A DNA stretch of 20,327 nt from Gemmatimonadota bacterium (lineage in GTDB: Bacteria; Gemmatimonadota; Gemmatimonadetes; Gemmatimonadales; GWC2-71-9). Position numbers and translations under genes: made by a program. The DNA lies in contig JANYAG010000212.1 of the NCBI GenBank assembly GCA_025361465.1, positions 1-20,327 on the forward strand. Reading direction: 5' to 3'. Positions 8,188 to 15,116 of the stretch are shown piece after piece (position 1 is the stretch's first letter; the number at the start of each line of letters is the position of its first letter). The notes below the pieces were generated by a model, which made no database searches, was not told where the DNA came from, and worked only from the letters and a program-made list of their open reading frames with translations.

Positions 8188-9365
8188 GCGTCGCAGGGTT
8201 CACCTCGACCGGCAGCAAGCACCCGCAAGTGCTCTTCGGCACGGTCAGTGCCGATACGCCGGTGCGAATGATCGCGAGCCATGGCTGCACGGTCGTTGGG
8301 TCTGATGGTCGCTCATATCTCGATTTCCTGATGGCCCTCGGAGCGGTGGCGCTCGGCTACGGTCACGACGAGGTGAATCGCTCGGCGATCGAGGCCGTGC
8401 AGCAGGGCGGCATCGGCTCGCTCGCGCCGGCGCAGGAGGAGTTGCTCGCCGGCGACATCGCCGAGATGATGCCGGGGCTCGAGCAGGTTCGCTTCCTCAA
8501 GACCGGCGCCGAAGCAGCGGCCGCAGCCGTGCGACTGGCGCGGGTGATTACCGGACGTGATCGGGTGCTCGGCTGCGGCTACCACGGCTGGCTCGACTGG
8601 TGCAGCGCATCGGGCGGTGTCCCCGAGGCCACGCGCAGCCTGTACCGCGAAATCCCGTTCAACGACGCCGAGCAATCGGTCGAGCTGATCCGCGCGGCAG
8701 GCGGTTCACTCGCCTGCGTCGTGCTGGAGCCGGTGATCGACGCTGCGCCGCAGGTCGAATGGCTTGCCGCGGTGCGTGAGGCGTGCGACCATGTCGGCGC
8801 ACTGCTGGTCTTTGATGAGATCAAGACCGCCTTCCGCGTCTCGCCCGGCGGCGCAGTGCAGCGCTGGGGCGTCCAGCCGGACCTGACCATCCTGGGCAAG
8901 GCCCTCGCCAACGGGTTTCCCCTGGCTGCCGTGGGGGGAAAGGCGGAGTTGATGGGCCGCGTGCGCGACACCTGGATTTCCTCCACAATGGCGACGGAGT
9001 GGGTGGCCCTCGCCGCCGCCCGCGCCACACTGCGCGTGATGCGAGAGCAGCAGGTGACCACGCACCTCCACCTGATGGGGGGAATGCTCCTCGCCGGACT
9101 GCGCCTCCTGGCCGACCTGCACCCCGTCCTGATTGAGCGGGCCAGCGGCATCGAGGAGCTGTGTAACCTGCACTATCGCAACGAGGACGTTGCCAGGCGC
9201 GTGGCCCTTGCCTGCGCCGAACGCGGCCTGCTCTTCAAGCGCAACGCCTACAATTTTGTCTCCCTGGCCCACTCGGCGGCAGAAGTGTCGATGGCGCTGG
9301 ACATCCTGGCCGCGGTCCTGCGTGAGCAGGAGCGCGCCATGCCCCCGGGCAGGAACACAGGATGA
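8184..9365 (+). CDS. Class III PLP-dependent aminotransferase, glutamate-1-semialdehyde aminotransferase-like
   Basis: The 393-residue protein starts at ATG 8184, overlapping the lyase stop (ATGA). It belongs to the fold-type I, class III aminotransferases. KTGAEAAAAAVRLAR (106-120) is the PLP-phosphate region and GYHGW (132-136) stacks on the cofactor. FDEIKTAFRV (210-219) holds Asp211, which contacts the pyridine nitrogen, and Lys239 in LGKALANGFPLAAVGG is the Schiff-base lysine. The pattern is closest to glutamate-1-semialdehyde 2,1-aminomutase relatives, but the SSTMATEW segment (266-273) differs from the GTxxGNP of housekeeping HemL, and the context is a carbohydrate operon. I therefore infer a transaminase or aminomutase acting on an amino-sugar or keto-acid intermediate. 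A haem-biosynthesis role is unlikely but not excluded. Confidence 0.85.
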   Translation: MSVAGFTSTGSKHPQVLFGTVSADTPVRMIASHGCTVVGSDGRSYLDFLMALGAVALGYGHDEVNRSAIEAVQQGGIGSLAPAQEELLAGDIAEMMPGLEQVRFLKTGAEAAAAAVRLARVITGRDRVLGCGYHGWLDWCSASGGVPEATRSLYREIPFNDAEQSVELIRAAGGSLACVVLEPVIDAAPQVEWLAAVREACDHVGALLVFDEIKTAFRVSPGGAVQRWGVQPDLTILGKALANGFPLAAVGGKAELMGRVRDTWISSTMATEWVALAAARATLRVMREQQVTTHLHLMGGMLLAGLRLLADLHPVLIERASGIEELCNLHYRNEDVARRVALACAERGLLFKRNAYNFVSLAHSAAEVSMALDILAAVLREQERAMPPGRNTG

Positions 9366-9372
9366 GGATGTC

Positions 9373-10173
9373 ATGCTGATCGACGTGCACGCGCACTTCC
9401 ACCATGCTGGCGGGCAGCGTGCGGACTGGGCGGAGCGCAACGCCTCGCGCCTGCGCGCTGGGGAGCAGATCGGCATCACCCGCCACGTCGCCTCGATCCT
9501 TGGCAGCTGGGGGCGCACCTCGCCGACGTATTTCCCTTCGCCGGCGGATGTGACGACGGGCAACAACGCGCTGCTTGACCTCATGCGAGCGCATCCCGAT
9601 CGGATCGCCGGCTATGCCTGCGTCAACCCCAACTACACCGCGCACGCCCTCGGCGAGATTACCCGCTGCCTCGAGCTCGGCATGATCGGCATCAAGCTCG
9701 CGGCAAGCCGGCGCGCGAATGATCCCCTGCTCGACCCGATCGCCGAGCTGGCAGGCGCGCGGCGTGTGCCGGTGCTGCACCACATCTGGCAGCATCGGCG
9801 CACGGAATGGCCGGGACAGGAAGCCTCTGACGCGACCGAACTCATTGAACTGGCGCACCGTCACCCGGCGGTGCCATTCATCCTGGCCCATATCGGCGGC
9901 GGCGGCGACTGGCGCTATACCCTCGACGCACTCGCTGGTGTCGACAATGTCCATGTTGACCTTTCCGGAAGTGGCGTCGATCGGCTGATGCTGGAGTCGT
10001 GCGTGAGTCGAGTCGGCGTGGGCCGGTTGCTCTGGGGATGCGACATCACCATGTGCACCGGGCTCGCCAAGCTGCGCCACCTCGAGAACATGCTCCCACC
10101 GGAAGGTCTCGAGCAGGTTCGTTGGCGGAACGCCGCCACGATCTTTCCACCGGGGAGCTTCGCGGCCGGATGA
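9373..10173 (+). CDS. Amidohydrolase-2 superfamily metal-dependent hydrolase, metal ligands intact
   Basis: This 266-residue TIM-barrel hydrolase starts at ATG 9373, seven bases after the aminotransferase stop, preceded by a GAGGATG ribosome-binding site. Metal-ligand positions of the amidohydrolase-2 group can be seen: His6 and His8 in IDVHAHF (strand 1), His136/His137 in VLHHIW, His173 in ILAHIGGGGDW, and Asp224 in LLWGCDITM (strand 8). The family includes lactonases (such as fuconolactonase and 2-pyrone-4,6-dicarboxylate lactonase), decarboxylases and hydratases. In this operon a sugar-acid lactonase or a deamidating/hydrating step is plausible, but the substrate cannot be read from the sequence. 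The stop overlaps the start of the paralogous next gene, so the two proteins are probably made in similar amounts. Confidence 0.85.
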   Translation: MLIDVHAHFHHAGGQRADWAERNASRLRAGEQIGITRHVASILGSWGRTSPTYFPSPADVTTGNNALLDLMRAHPDRIAGYACVNPNYTAHALGEITRCLELGMIGIKLAASRRANDPLLDPIAELAGARRVPVLHHIWQHRRTEWPGQEASDATELIELAHRHPAVPFILAHIGGGGDWRYTLDALAGVDNVHVDLSGSGVDRLMLESCVSRVGVGRLLWGCDITMCTGLAKLRHLENMLPPEGLEQVRWRNAATIFPPGSFAAG

Positions 10174-10952
10174 CCTGTATCGACGTCAATGCCTTTCTCG
10201 GGGTCTACCCCTTCCACGATGTCGGGGAGTGGAACACCGATATCCTGCTGAAGGAGATGGAGCGGCTGGGAATCACCGAATCGTGGGTCTCTTCGCTCCC
10301 GGCGGTCTTCTCGCGAGATCCGGCGGCGAGCACCGCGGACCTCTTCCTCGCGACGAGCGGCAATCCGCGCCTTCGCCCGGTCCCGTCGGTGCATCCTGGG
10401 ATCTCCGGGTGGCAGGATGTCGTCCGCGACGCCGCCGCCCGGCACGCTCCGTGTCTTCGATGCGACCCGATGTTCCATGATCTCGCCGTCGATGGCCCGG
10501 AGATCGGGGCACTGCTGGCGCTGTCCGCCGCGCAGCGCTTGCCGGTGGTGATGGCGGTGCGCCTGGAGGACCTCCGGCAGCGTCACCCGGAGGATGTCAC
10601 GCCAGACCTCTCACCGGCGATGATCCGGACCCTGATTCGCCGCGACTCCAGTGCACGACTGATCATCACCCACGCTGACCGGGAGTTCATCGAGCAGGTG
10701 CATTTCGGGTCCACGACCCAGGAAGCGTCGCGGATCCTCTGGGATATCGCCTGGATCTGGGGACCGCCCGAGGATCATCTCGAGATCCTGATCGCGACGG
10801 TGGGGGTGGATCGCTTCACCTTCGGCACCGGGACGCCGTTGCGCCTGCCGGAAACCAGCATCGCCAAGCTCGACCTGCTCCGGCTCAGTTCAGGTGATCG
10901 GCATCGCATCGAAGCCGGCAACCTGGGCGTCTTCTGCGGGAACCCGGCCTAG
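10170..10952 (+). CDS. Amidohydrolase-2-like protein lacking the metal-binding residues (predicted non-catalytic partner)
   Basis: This 260-residue protein starts at ATG 10170 (ATGA overlap with the preceding hydrolase). The overall layout matches an amidohydrolase-2 barrel, but the first-strand motif reads IDVNAFLG, with Asn7 and Phe9 where the upstream protein has the two histidines. The last-strand motif reads FTFGTGTPLR, so the usual Asp is also gone. One strand motif, LIITHAD with His168, remains. Losing three of the expected ligands argues against the normal metal-dependent chemistry. The most economical reading is a regulatory or structural partner of the upstream enzyme, as in active/inactive heteromers of other enzyme families; a changed activity is possible. 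The frame is otherwise intact and carries no sign of decay. It ends convergently with the glycosyltransferase gene, sharing CTAG. Confidence 0.78.
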   Translation: MTCIDVNAFLGVYPFHDVGEWNTDILLKEMERLGITESWVSSLPAVFSRDPAASTADLFLATSGNPRLRPVPSVHPGISGWQDVVRDAAARHAPCLRCDPMFHDLAVDGPEIGALLALSAAQRLPVVMAVRLEDLRQRHPEDVTPDLSPAMIRTLIRRDSSARLIITHADREFIEQVHFGSTTQEASRILWDIAWIWGPPEDHLEILIATVGVDRFTFGTGTPLRLPETSIAKLDLLRLSSGDRHRIEAGNLGVFCGNPA

Positions 10953-11620
10953 TCGTACTCCTCGAACAGCGTCAGGCCCGTCGGCAGGCGACCGGCACGT
11001 CCCGGCAAGCCGCGCCGATTCCGCCGATCCACCACCATCTCCTCGTGAGGCACCACGCCGCCCTCACGCATGAGCCGCGGGTTCAGGTCACGTTCGATCC
11101 AGCCGGTGGGAATCGTCGCGGGAGGAAAGACCGATCGCTGGTAGGCGATGTTGGCGTTGAGGAACAACGGAGGGCTGGCCGACGGCCGTGCCTGGACACT
11201 CAACCATCGAGTGGGCGCACGAGGCTCCGGCGCGGCGTCGAAGGGCGCGCACTCGGCATCACGGGTCAGGCCGGTGATCGCCCGGGCCAGGGGATGGCGG
11301 GCGAAACCCCTGAAGATCTCGGCGCACCAGTCGTCGGCCGCGATGCAATCGTCCTCGATCGTGGCGATGACCTCGCCGCGGGCAATCTCGACGGCCATGG
11401 CCCGCAGCCAGGGAATCGTCGCGTCGCGCTGGCGAAGCCAGCGCATCCGTGGCGTGTCGACCACGACGCGCTCTTCCGGCGCGGCCAGATCGCTGGCCGC
11501 CACGATGATCTCGCCGCCGAACGCCGTCACCTGGGGTTGCAGCGCCTCGAGAATGTGAACCAGGTCGGGCCACGGCTCGATCGTGGTCACAATCACGGAC
11601 AGGGGGAGACGATCCATCAT
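10949..11620 (-). CDS. Small family-2-like glycosyltransferase
   Basis: The 223-residue product opens with LPLSVIVTTIEPWPDLVHIL, the first beta strand of a GT-A nucleotide-sugar fold. IEDDCIAADDWC (about residues 92-103) is the acidic metal/nucleotide-sugar motif of family 2. A later NANIAYQRSVF segment matches the acceptor-side region of such enzymes. At 223 residues it is shorter than most GT2 proteins, there are no membrane helices, and the Arg-rich C-terminal ~40 residues are atypical. ATG 11620 and ATG 11617 are both possible starts, with GGAAG about 9 bases upstream of the first. It is convergent with the lyase/amidohydrolase operon and may be unrelated to it. The acceptor and donor sugars are unknown. 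Confidence 0.75.
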   Translation of the reverse strand: MMDRLPLSVIVTTIEPWPDLVHILEALQPQVTAFGGEIIVAASDLAAPEERVVVDTPRMRWLRQRDATIPWLRAMAVEIARGEVIATIEDDCIAADDWCAEIFRGFARHPLARAITGLTRDAECAPFDAAPEPRAPTRWLSVQARPSASPPLFLNANIAYQRSVFPPATIPTGWIERDLNPRLMREGGVVPHEEMVVDRRNRRGLPGRAGRLPTGLTLFEEYD

Positions 11621-11681
11621 GCCACGCTTCCTTCGTCGGGGTTCTCACGATCTCCCCGCCACTAACGCAAGCGCCGGACCC

Positions 11682-11736
11682 AGCGGTAGTCGCCGCGCCG
11701 CGTACCGCTAAGTCATTGCCCATGATGGTGTTAGCG
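11682..11736. repeat. Two overlapping inverted repeats in the divergent intergenic region
   Basis: Between the glycosyltransferase start (11620, minus) and the beta-propeller start (11855, plus) lie AGCGGTA (11682-11688) with its perfect complement TACCGCT (11703-11709), and CGCTAA (11706-11711) with TTAGCG (11731-11736). The right arm of the first overlaps the left arm of the second, so the structures could be alternative. They may be operator half-sites or a leader hairpin, or may be chance in GC-rich DNA. I see nothing else definite in this 234-base gap apart from a -10-like TATCTT. Confidence 0.35.
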
Positions 11737-11818
11737 TGACGCGGGATACCGAATGGCACCACCGGGATTCCGGCGGATCGTCGCCCCGGCGCCACACGAT
11801 CGCCGCGGCAGCTCGGCT

Positions 11819-11824
11819 TATCTT
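11819..11824 (+). promoter_or_regulatory. Possible -10 element (TATCTT) for the beta-propeller gene
   Basis: TATCTT stands out in the GC-rich spacer 30 bases before the ATG at 11855. It would place the transcription start near 11831 and give a leader of about 24 bases. No clear -35 element and no Shine-Dalgarno are visible. The call rests on base composition and position only. Confidence 0.3.
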
Positions 11825-11854
11825 CGTGACATCCCTTCTCATGCCGGTATCCTG

Positions 11855-12733
11855 ATGAAACTCGTTGCCGCAGCTCTCCTCGCCCTGGTCTCCCCGCTTT
11901 CGGCGCAGGGCGGCATGGACATCTGGCTGGTGCCGCTCACCGGCACCATGCGTGCGCCCAGCGTTGGCACGGCGGTGAACGTCACCAATCGCCCCGGATA
12001 CGACAACCAGCCGTCGTTCTCTCCTGACGGCGGCACGATGTACTACACCTCCCAGCGGGACGGCCAGACCGACATCTACAAGTACAGCGTGGCGGGCCGC
12101 ACGGTGACGCAGGTGACGAAGACGCCGGAGAGCGAGTACTCCGCGCAGCGGATGCCCGACGGCAAGGGAATCTCCGTCATCCGGGTCGAGCGCGATTCGA
12201 CTCAGCGGCTCTGGTCATTCACGCTGGATGGCACGGCGATCGGGCCCGTGCTCGAGTCCATCAAGCCGGTGGGCTACCATGCCTGGCTCGATACGGAGAC
12301 GGTCTTCGTCTATGTGTTGGGAAGCGCCGGATTGCCGGCGACCCTGCAGCGCGCCAGCGTGAAGAGCGGCACCGCCACCGTCGTGGCGAGTCGCATCGGG
12401 CGCACCATTCTCCGTTCGACGCAGGGCACTGCGATCTACTATGCCCAGCGCGATACCAGCGGGTGGTGGGTGCATGCCCTGGATGGCGCGCGCGATCAGG
12501 CCGTCGCCAGGCTGCCCTCCGCCCGCGACGACTTCTTTGCCGTGACCGATGATGGCGACCTGATCGCCGCCAGCGGCAACCAGCTGCTCTTCTATCGGCG
12601 CGCCGAGGAGAAATGGATCGAGCTCGCCACGTTCAGCGAGCCCGGTCTGCAGCACATCACCCGCATCGCCATCAGTCCTGCTGGCGATTATCTCGCCGTG
12701 GTCGGTGACGAACCCGCGCCGCGGCGTCCGTAG
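11855..12733 (+). CDS. Exported TolB/PD40-type beta-propeller protein
   Basis: The 292-residue product from ATG 11855 has a clear Sec signal peptide, MKLVAAALLALVSPLSAQ, with cleavage after SAQ. The frame extends upstream to an ATG at 11753, but that would bury the signal, so I rejected it. The mature part carries WD40-like PD40 repeats as in TolB and related periplasmic propellers: DNQPSFSPDGGTMYYTSQRD followed by DIYKY (about residues 48-75), SAQRMPDGKGISVIR, and a last blade ITRIAISPAGDYLAVVGDE. It is shorter than TolB and lacks the TolB N-terminal domain, so it is not the Tol-Pal component. Its role, perhaps protein or ligand binding in the periplasm, is unknown. It converges on ilvE with only 13 bases between the stops. 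Confidence 0.8.
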   Translation: MKLVAAALLALVSPLSAQGGMDIWLVPLTGTMRAPSVGTAVNVTNRPGYDNQPSFSPDGGTMYYTSQRDGQTDIYKYSVAGRTVTQVTKTPESEYSAQRMPDGKGISVIRVERDSTQRLWSFTLDGTAIGPVLESIKPVGYHAWLDTETVFVYVLGSAGLPATLQRASVKSGTATVVASRIGRTILRSTQGTAIYYAQRDTSGWWVHALDGARDQAVARLPSARDDFFAVTDDGDLIAASGNQLLFYRRAEEKWIELATFSEPGLQHITRIAISPAGDYLAVVGDEPAPRRP

Positions 12734-12746
12734 CGCCGGCGGCGAC

Positions 12747-13700
12747 CTACCCGCGTGCCGCGCTCGCCCGTTCGGCGCGCACGTTGGTGAGCCAGCCGTG
12801 CGTGTCCGGGGCCACACCCTTGGCCACATCAAGGAACAGCCGCTGCAGTTGCAGCGTGATCGGCCCCGGCTTGCCATTGCCGACCGTGATCCGGTCAACG
12901 CTCCGCACCGGAGTGACCTCGGCGGCGGTCCCGGTGAAGAAGACCTCGTCGGCCGCGTAGAGCATCTCGCGCGCCAGCGGCTTCTCGATCACCGGCAGTC
13001 CGGACTCGCGCGCCAGGGTCAACATGGTGTCGCGGGTAATTCCGGTGAGCATCGTGCCGTCGATCGGCGGCGTGAAGACGGCACCGCCCTGCACGATGAA
13101 GACATTCTGCCCTGACCCTTCGCTGATCATCCCGCCAGGCCCGAGCGCAATCCCCTCGGCATAGCCGTTGGCGAGGGCTTCCATCTTGATCAGCTGCCCG
13201 CCGAGATAGTTGCCGGCCACCTTGGCCATCGCGGGAATGGTGTTGGGCGCGACCCGATTCCAGCTGGAAATGCAGGCATCGACGCCATTCTCGAGCGCGC
13301 CATCGCCGAGGTACGCGCCCCAGGGCCAGCAGGGGATGTAGACCTCGATGGGCGAATCGTACGGGACCATCCCCGCGGCGCCGTAACCGCGCAGCACCAT
13401 CGGGCGGATGTAGCACGAATCCATTTCGTTCTTCTCGACCACCTCACAGCACGCCGCCACCAGGTCATCCAGCGAGTACGGCGATTCCATCCGGTAGATC
13501 TTGATCGAGTTGATCAGCCGGCGAAGATGATCCTCGAGCCGGAAAATGGCCGGGCCGGCTGGCGTGCTGTAACAGCGGATGCCCTCGAACGCTGACGAAC
13601 CGAACTGCATCGAATGGCTGAGGACGTGCACCTGTGCGTCGGCCCACTTCAGGAACTCGCCGTCGTGCCAGATCCAGCCGGTTTCGGAGATCTTCGCCAT
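12747..13700 (-). CDS. ilvE: Branched-chain-amino-acid aminotransferase
   Basis: This 317-residue fold-type IV PLP enzyme interconverts Leu, Ile and Val with their 2-oxo acids using glutamate/2-oxoglutarate. Family signatures are present: FEGIRCY (38-44), WGAYLG (127-132), SSWNRVAPNTIPAMAK ending at Lys160, the expected Schiff-base lysine, directly followed by VAGNYLGGQL, and GMISEGSGQNVFIV (190-203). The start ATG 13700 is fixed by TCCTCT at 13707-13712 (AGAGGA on the coding strand) 6 bases upstream; an in-frame start at 13736 lacks this and adds a non-homologous N-terminus. It lies 54 bases after the SDR gene on the same strand, so it may be read from the cupin-SDR message, from its own promoter, or both. 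A -10-like TATAGT (13754-13759) overlaps the SDR stop. Confidence 0.93.
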   Translation of the reverse strand: MAKISETGWIWHDGEFLKWADAQVHVLSHSMQFGSSAFEGIRCYSTPAGPAIFRLEDHLRRLINSIKIYRMESPYSLDDLVAACCEVVEKNEMDSCYIRPMVLRGYGAAGMVPYDSPIEVYIPCWPWGAYLGDGALENGVDACISSWNRVAPNTIPAMAKVAGNYLGGQLIKMEALANGYAEGIALGPGGMISEGSGQNVFIVQGGAVFTPPIDGTMLTGITRDTMLTLARESGLPVIEKPLAREMLYAADEVFFTGTAAEVTPVRSVDRITVGNGKPGPITLQLQRLFLDVAKGVAPDTHGWLTNVRAERASAARG

Positions 13701-13753
13701 GGAACATCCTCTCGGGAAATATGCGACGGACGCCAATCGCGCCCGACGCGGGA

Positions 13754-13759
13754 ACTATA
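13754..13759 (-). promoter_or_regulatory. Possible -10 element (TATAGT) for ilvE
   Basis: On the minus strand TATAGT overlaps the TAG stop of the SDR gene and would start transcription about 45 bases before the ilvE ATG. No recognisable -35 is seen. It is one of the few AT-rich spots in the area, hence the low-confidence call. Confidence 0.25.
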
Positions 13760-14543
13760 ACAGCGACCCGATTCCTCCGCCGTCGACCAGCACCGCCTGG
13801 CCGGTCACGAATCCGGCGCGATCCGAGGCAAGAAACGCGATCACCGCGCCGAGTTCCTCAGGTCGACCGAGTCGCGCCATCGGGATTTCCGCCTTCCAGC
13901 CGTTGTAGACCGCTTCGCGCGTCGCCCCCGTCCGCTTGGTGGTTGACTCGGCGAGCGCCTCGAGTCGCTCGGTCTCCGTATACCCCGGGAGGACCGTGTT
14001 GACCGTGACGCCGTCGGCCGCCACCTCGTTGGCAAGCGTCCGGAAGAAACCGGTCACCGCCGCGCGCAACGCATTCGAGAGCACCAGCGACGCCACCGGC
14101 TGCTTCACCGCGAGGGAGGTAATGCCGATCACGCGGCCCCAGCGACGCTCCCGCATGCCCGGCACGAACGCGCGGGAGAGCTCCACGGCGCTCCGGAGCA
14201 GCAGTTCCGAGGCACGGGTCCATGCGGCCCAGTCATGCTCCAACGTCTGGCCCGTCGGCGGTCCCCCGGTGTTGGTGATCAGGATATCGGCGCGGCCGTA
14301 CCGCGCCATCACCTCCAGCCTGGCATGGGCAATCCCCTCGACCGTGCCTAGATCGGCGACGATCGGCAGCACCGGCACGCCGCGGGAAGCGAGGCGCGTG
14401 ACGGCGTGCTGCATGGAGCCCGCATCACGGGAGCAGATCGCCAGGGACGCACCTTCGCGCGCGAGTTCATCCGCCGCGGCAAAGCCGATCCCGCGACTCG
14501 CGCCGCAGACCAGCGCAATCCGACCCTTCAGTCCGAGGTCCAT
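13755..14543 (-). CDS. SDR-family oxidoreductase lacking the canonical Tyr-Lys catalytic pair
   Basis: The 262-residue Rossmann protein has the SDR cofactor motif GASRGIG (14-20) and a C-terminal GFVTGQAVLVDGGG (244-257), as in FabG-like classical SDRs. The usual NNAG is replaced by TNTGGPP (90-96). Catalytic Ser143 is present, but 13 residues on, where Tyr is expected, there is Ser156, and Arg160 replaces Lys (LVLSNALRAAV). A set of FabG-like proteins I know of has this same LSNxxR substitution, so it is probably a real subfamily rather than a mutation. NAD(P)-dependent reduction is therefore uncertain. The start ATG 14543 lies one base after the cupin stop, so the two are clearly co-translated. 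The adjacent KdgF-like cupin suggests a sugar-acid substrate. Confidence 0.85.
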   Translation of the reverse strand: MDLGLKGRIALVCGASRGIGFAAADELAREGASLAICSRDAGSMQHAVTRLASRGVPVLPIVADLGTVEGIAHARLEVMARYGRADILITNTGGPPTGQTLEHDWAAWTRASELLLRSAVELSRAFVPGMRERRWGRVIGITSLAVKQPVASLVLSNALRAAVTGFFRTLANEVAADGVTVNTVLPGYTETERLEALAESTTKRTGATREAVYNGWKAEIPMARLGRPEELGAVIAFLASDRAGFVTGQAVLVDGGGIGSLL

Positions 14544-14544
14544 C

Positions 14545-14928
14545 CTACTTCTGCTCGCGTAGGTAGCTGTCGCTGCCGTTCAGCCAGTCCGCGCGCGGGG
14601 GATTGAAGACGTCGAGATCCACGGTGTCGCCGATGGCGAGCGCGCGGTGACGCACATTTCCCGGAATCAGCAGCACCTCCCCGGCATGGACGTCGACGAA
14701 CTCATCGCCAGGGGCATCGGCATGCGCCCCGATCCAGAACCGCAGGCATCCGTCGAGGATGTAGGTGATCTGTTCATTGTGATGCTCATGCGCCGGCACG
14801 AGGCAGCCGTCCTTCAGGAGCACCCGGGCAATCATCATCTGGTCGCCGGTCAGCACCTTTCGCGAAAGCAGGGGGGAAAGCTGTTCGAGGCGGACATCGT
14901 TCCAGGAGTGCTTGGTGGCGGTCGTCAT
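14545..14928 (-). CDS. KdgF-like cupin-domain protein
   Basis: This is a 127-residue single-cupin protein. The metal-site pattern is clear: AHEHHNEQITYILDG (His47, His49, Glu52/Gln53), then GEVLLIPGNVRH (83-94) with His94. The C-terminal DVFNPPRADWL (107-117) is characteristic, in my knowledge, of KdgF-type cupins, which convert 4,5-unsaturated uronates released by pectin or alginate lyases into the linear keto form. The N-terminal SRKVLTGDQMMIARV also fits. The functional call is family-level, because many related cupins are uncharacterised. It is the first gene of a cupin-SDR pair (one base apart) and is divergent from the iorAB cluster. The start ATG 14928 has no good Shine-Dalgarno; a palindrome lies directly upstream. 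Confidence 0.8.
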   Translation of the reverse strand: MTTATKHSWNDVRLEQLSPLLSRKVLTGDQMMIARVLLKDGCLVPAHEHHNEQITYILDGCLRFWIGAHADAPGDEFVDVHAGEVLLIPGNVRHRALAIGDTVDLDVFNPPRADWLNGSDSYLREQK

Positions 14929-14941
14929 CAGGTATGACCTG
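14929..14941. promoter_or_regulatory. Palindrome CAGGT-ATG-ACCTG upstream of the cupin gene, candidate operator
   Basis: There is a perfect 5-base inverted repeat with a 3-base centre directly next to the cupin start codon, in the 188-base divergent gap before iorA. Position and symmetry would suit a repressor site for the cupin-SDR message. With only ten symmetric bases, chance is possible. Confidence 0.3.
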
Positions 14942-15022
14942 TCGAAAGGGAGGAAGGTGGAGAGTACGTGGACATTCCCTGCGCTTCAAGGATCGCCCGT
15001 CCACCGCTGCCGGCAAGGAGTG

Positions 15023-15028
15023 TATGAT
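15023..15028 (+). promoter_or_regulatory. Possible -10 element (TATGAT) for the iorAB operon
   Basis: TATGAT lies 88 bases before the iorA ATG in the divergent gap. No matching -35 is found 16-18 bases upstream, so this may be an activator-dependent promoter or a chance match. The rest of the gap shows no other AT-rich site on the plus strand. Confidence 0.3.
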
Positions 15029-15116
15029 TGTGATTGGGTCGCCGGCCGGGCCAAACCAGACCGGAATCCTCGCAACTCCCCCTCGGCGCGAACCGCACAA
15101 CCGGAGTCCTTCCGCC

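Noticed and set aside
8184..9365. Assignment as hemL (haem biosynthesis)
   Set aside because: PLP motifs match the superfamily, but the HemL GTxxGNP segment is absent and the gene is coupled to a carbohydrate operon.
11855..12733. Assignment as tolB of the Tol-Pal system
   Set aside because: Only propeller repeats are present; the protein is too short, lacks the TolB N-terminal domain, and no tol/pal genes are near.
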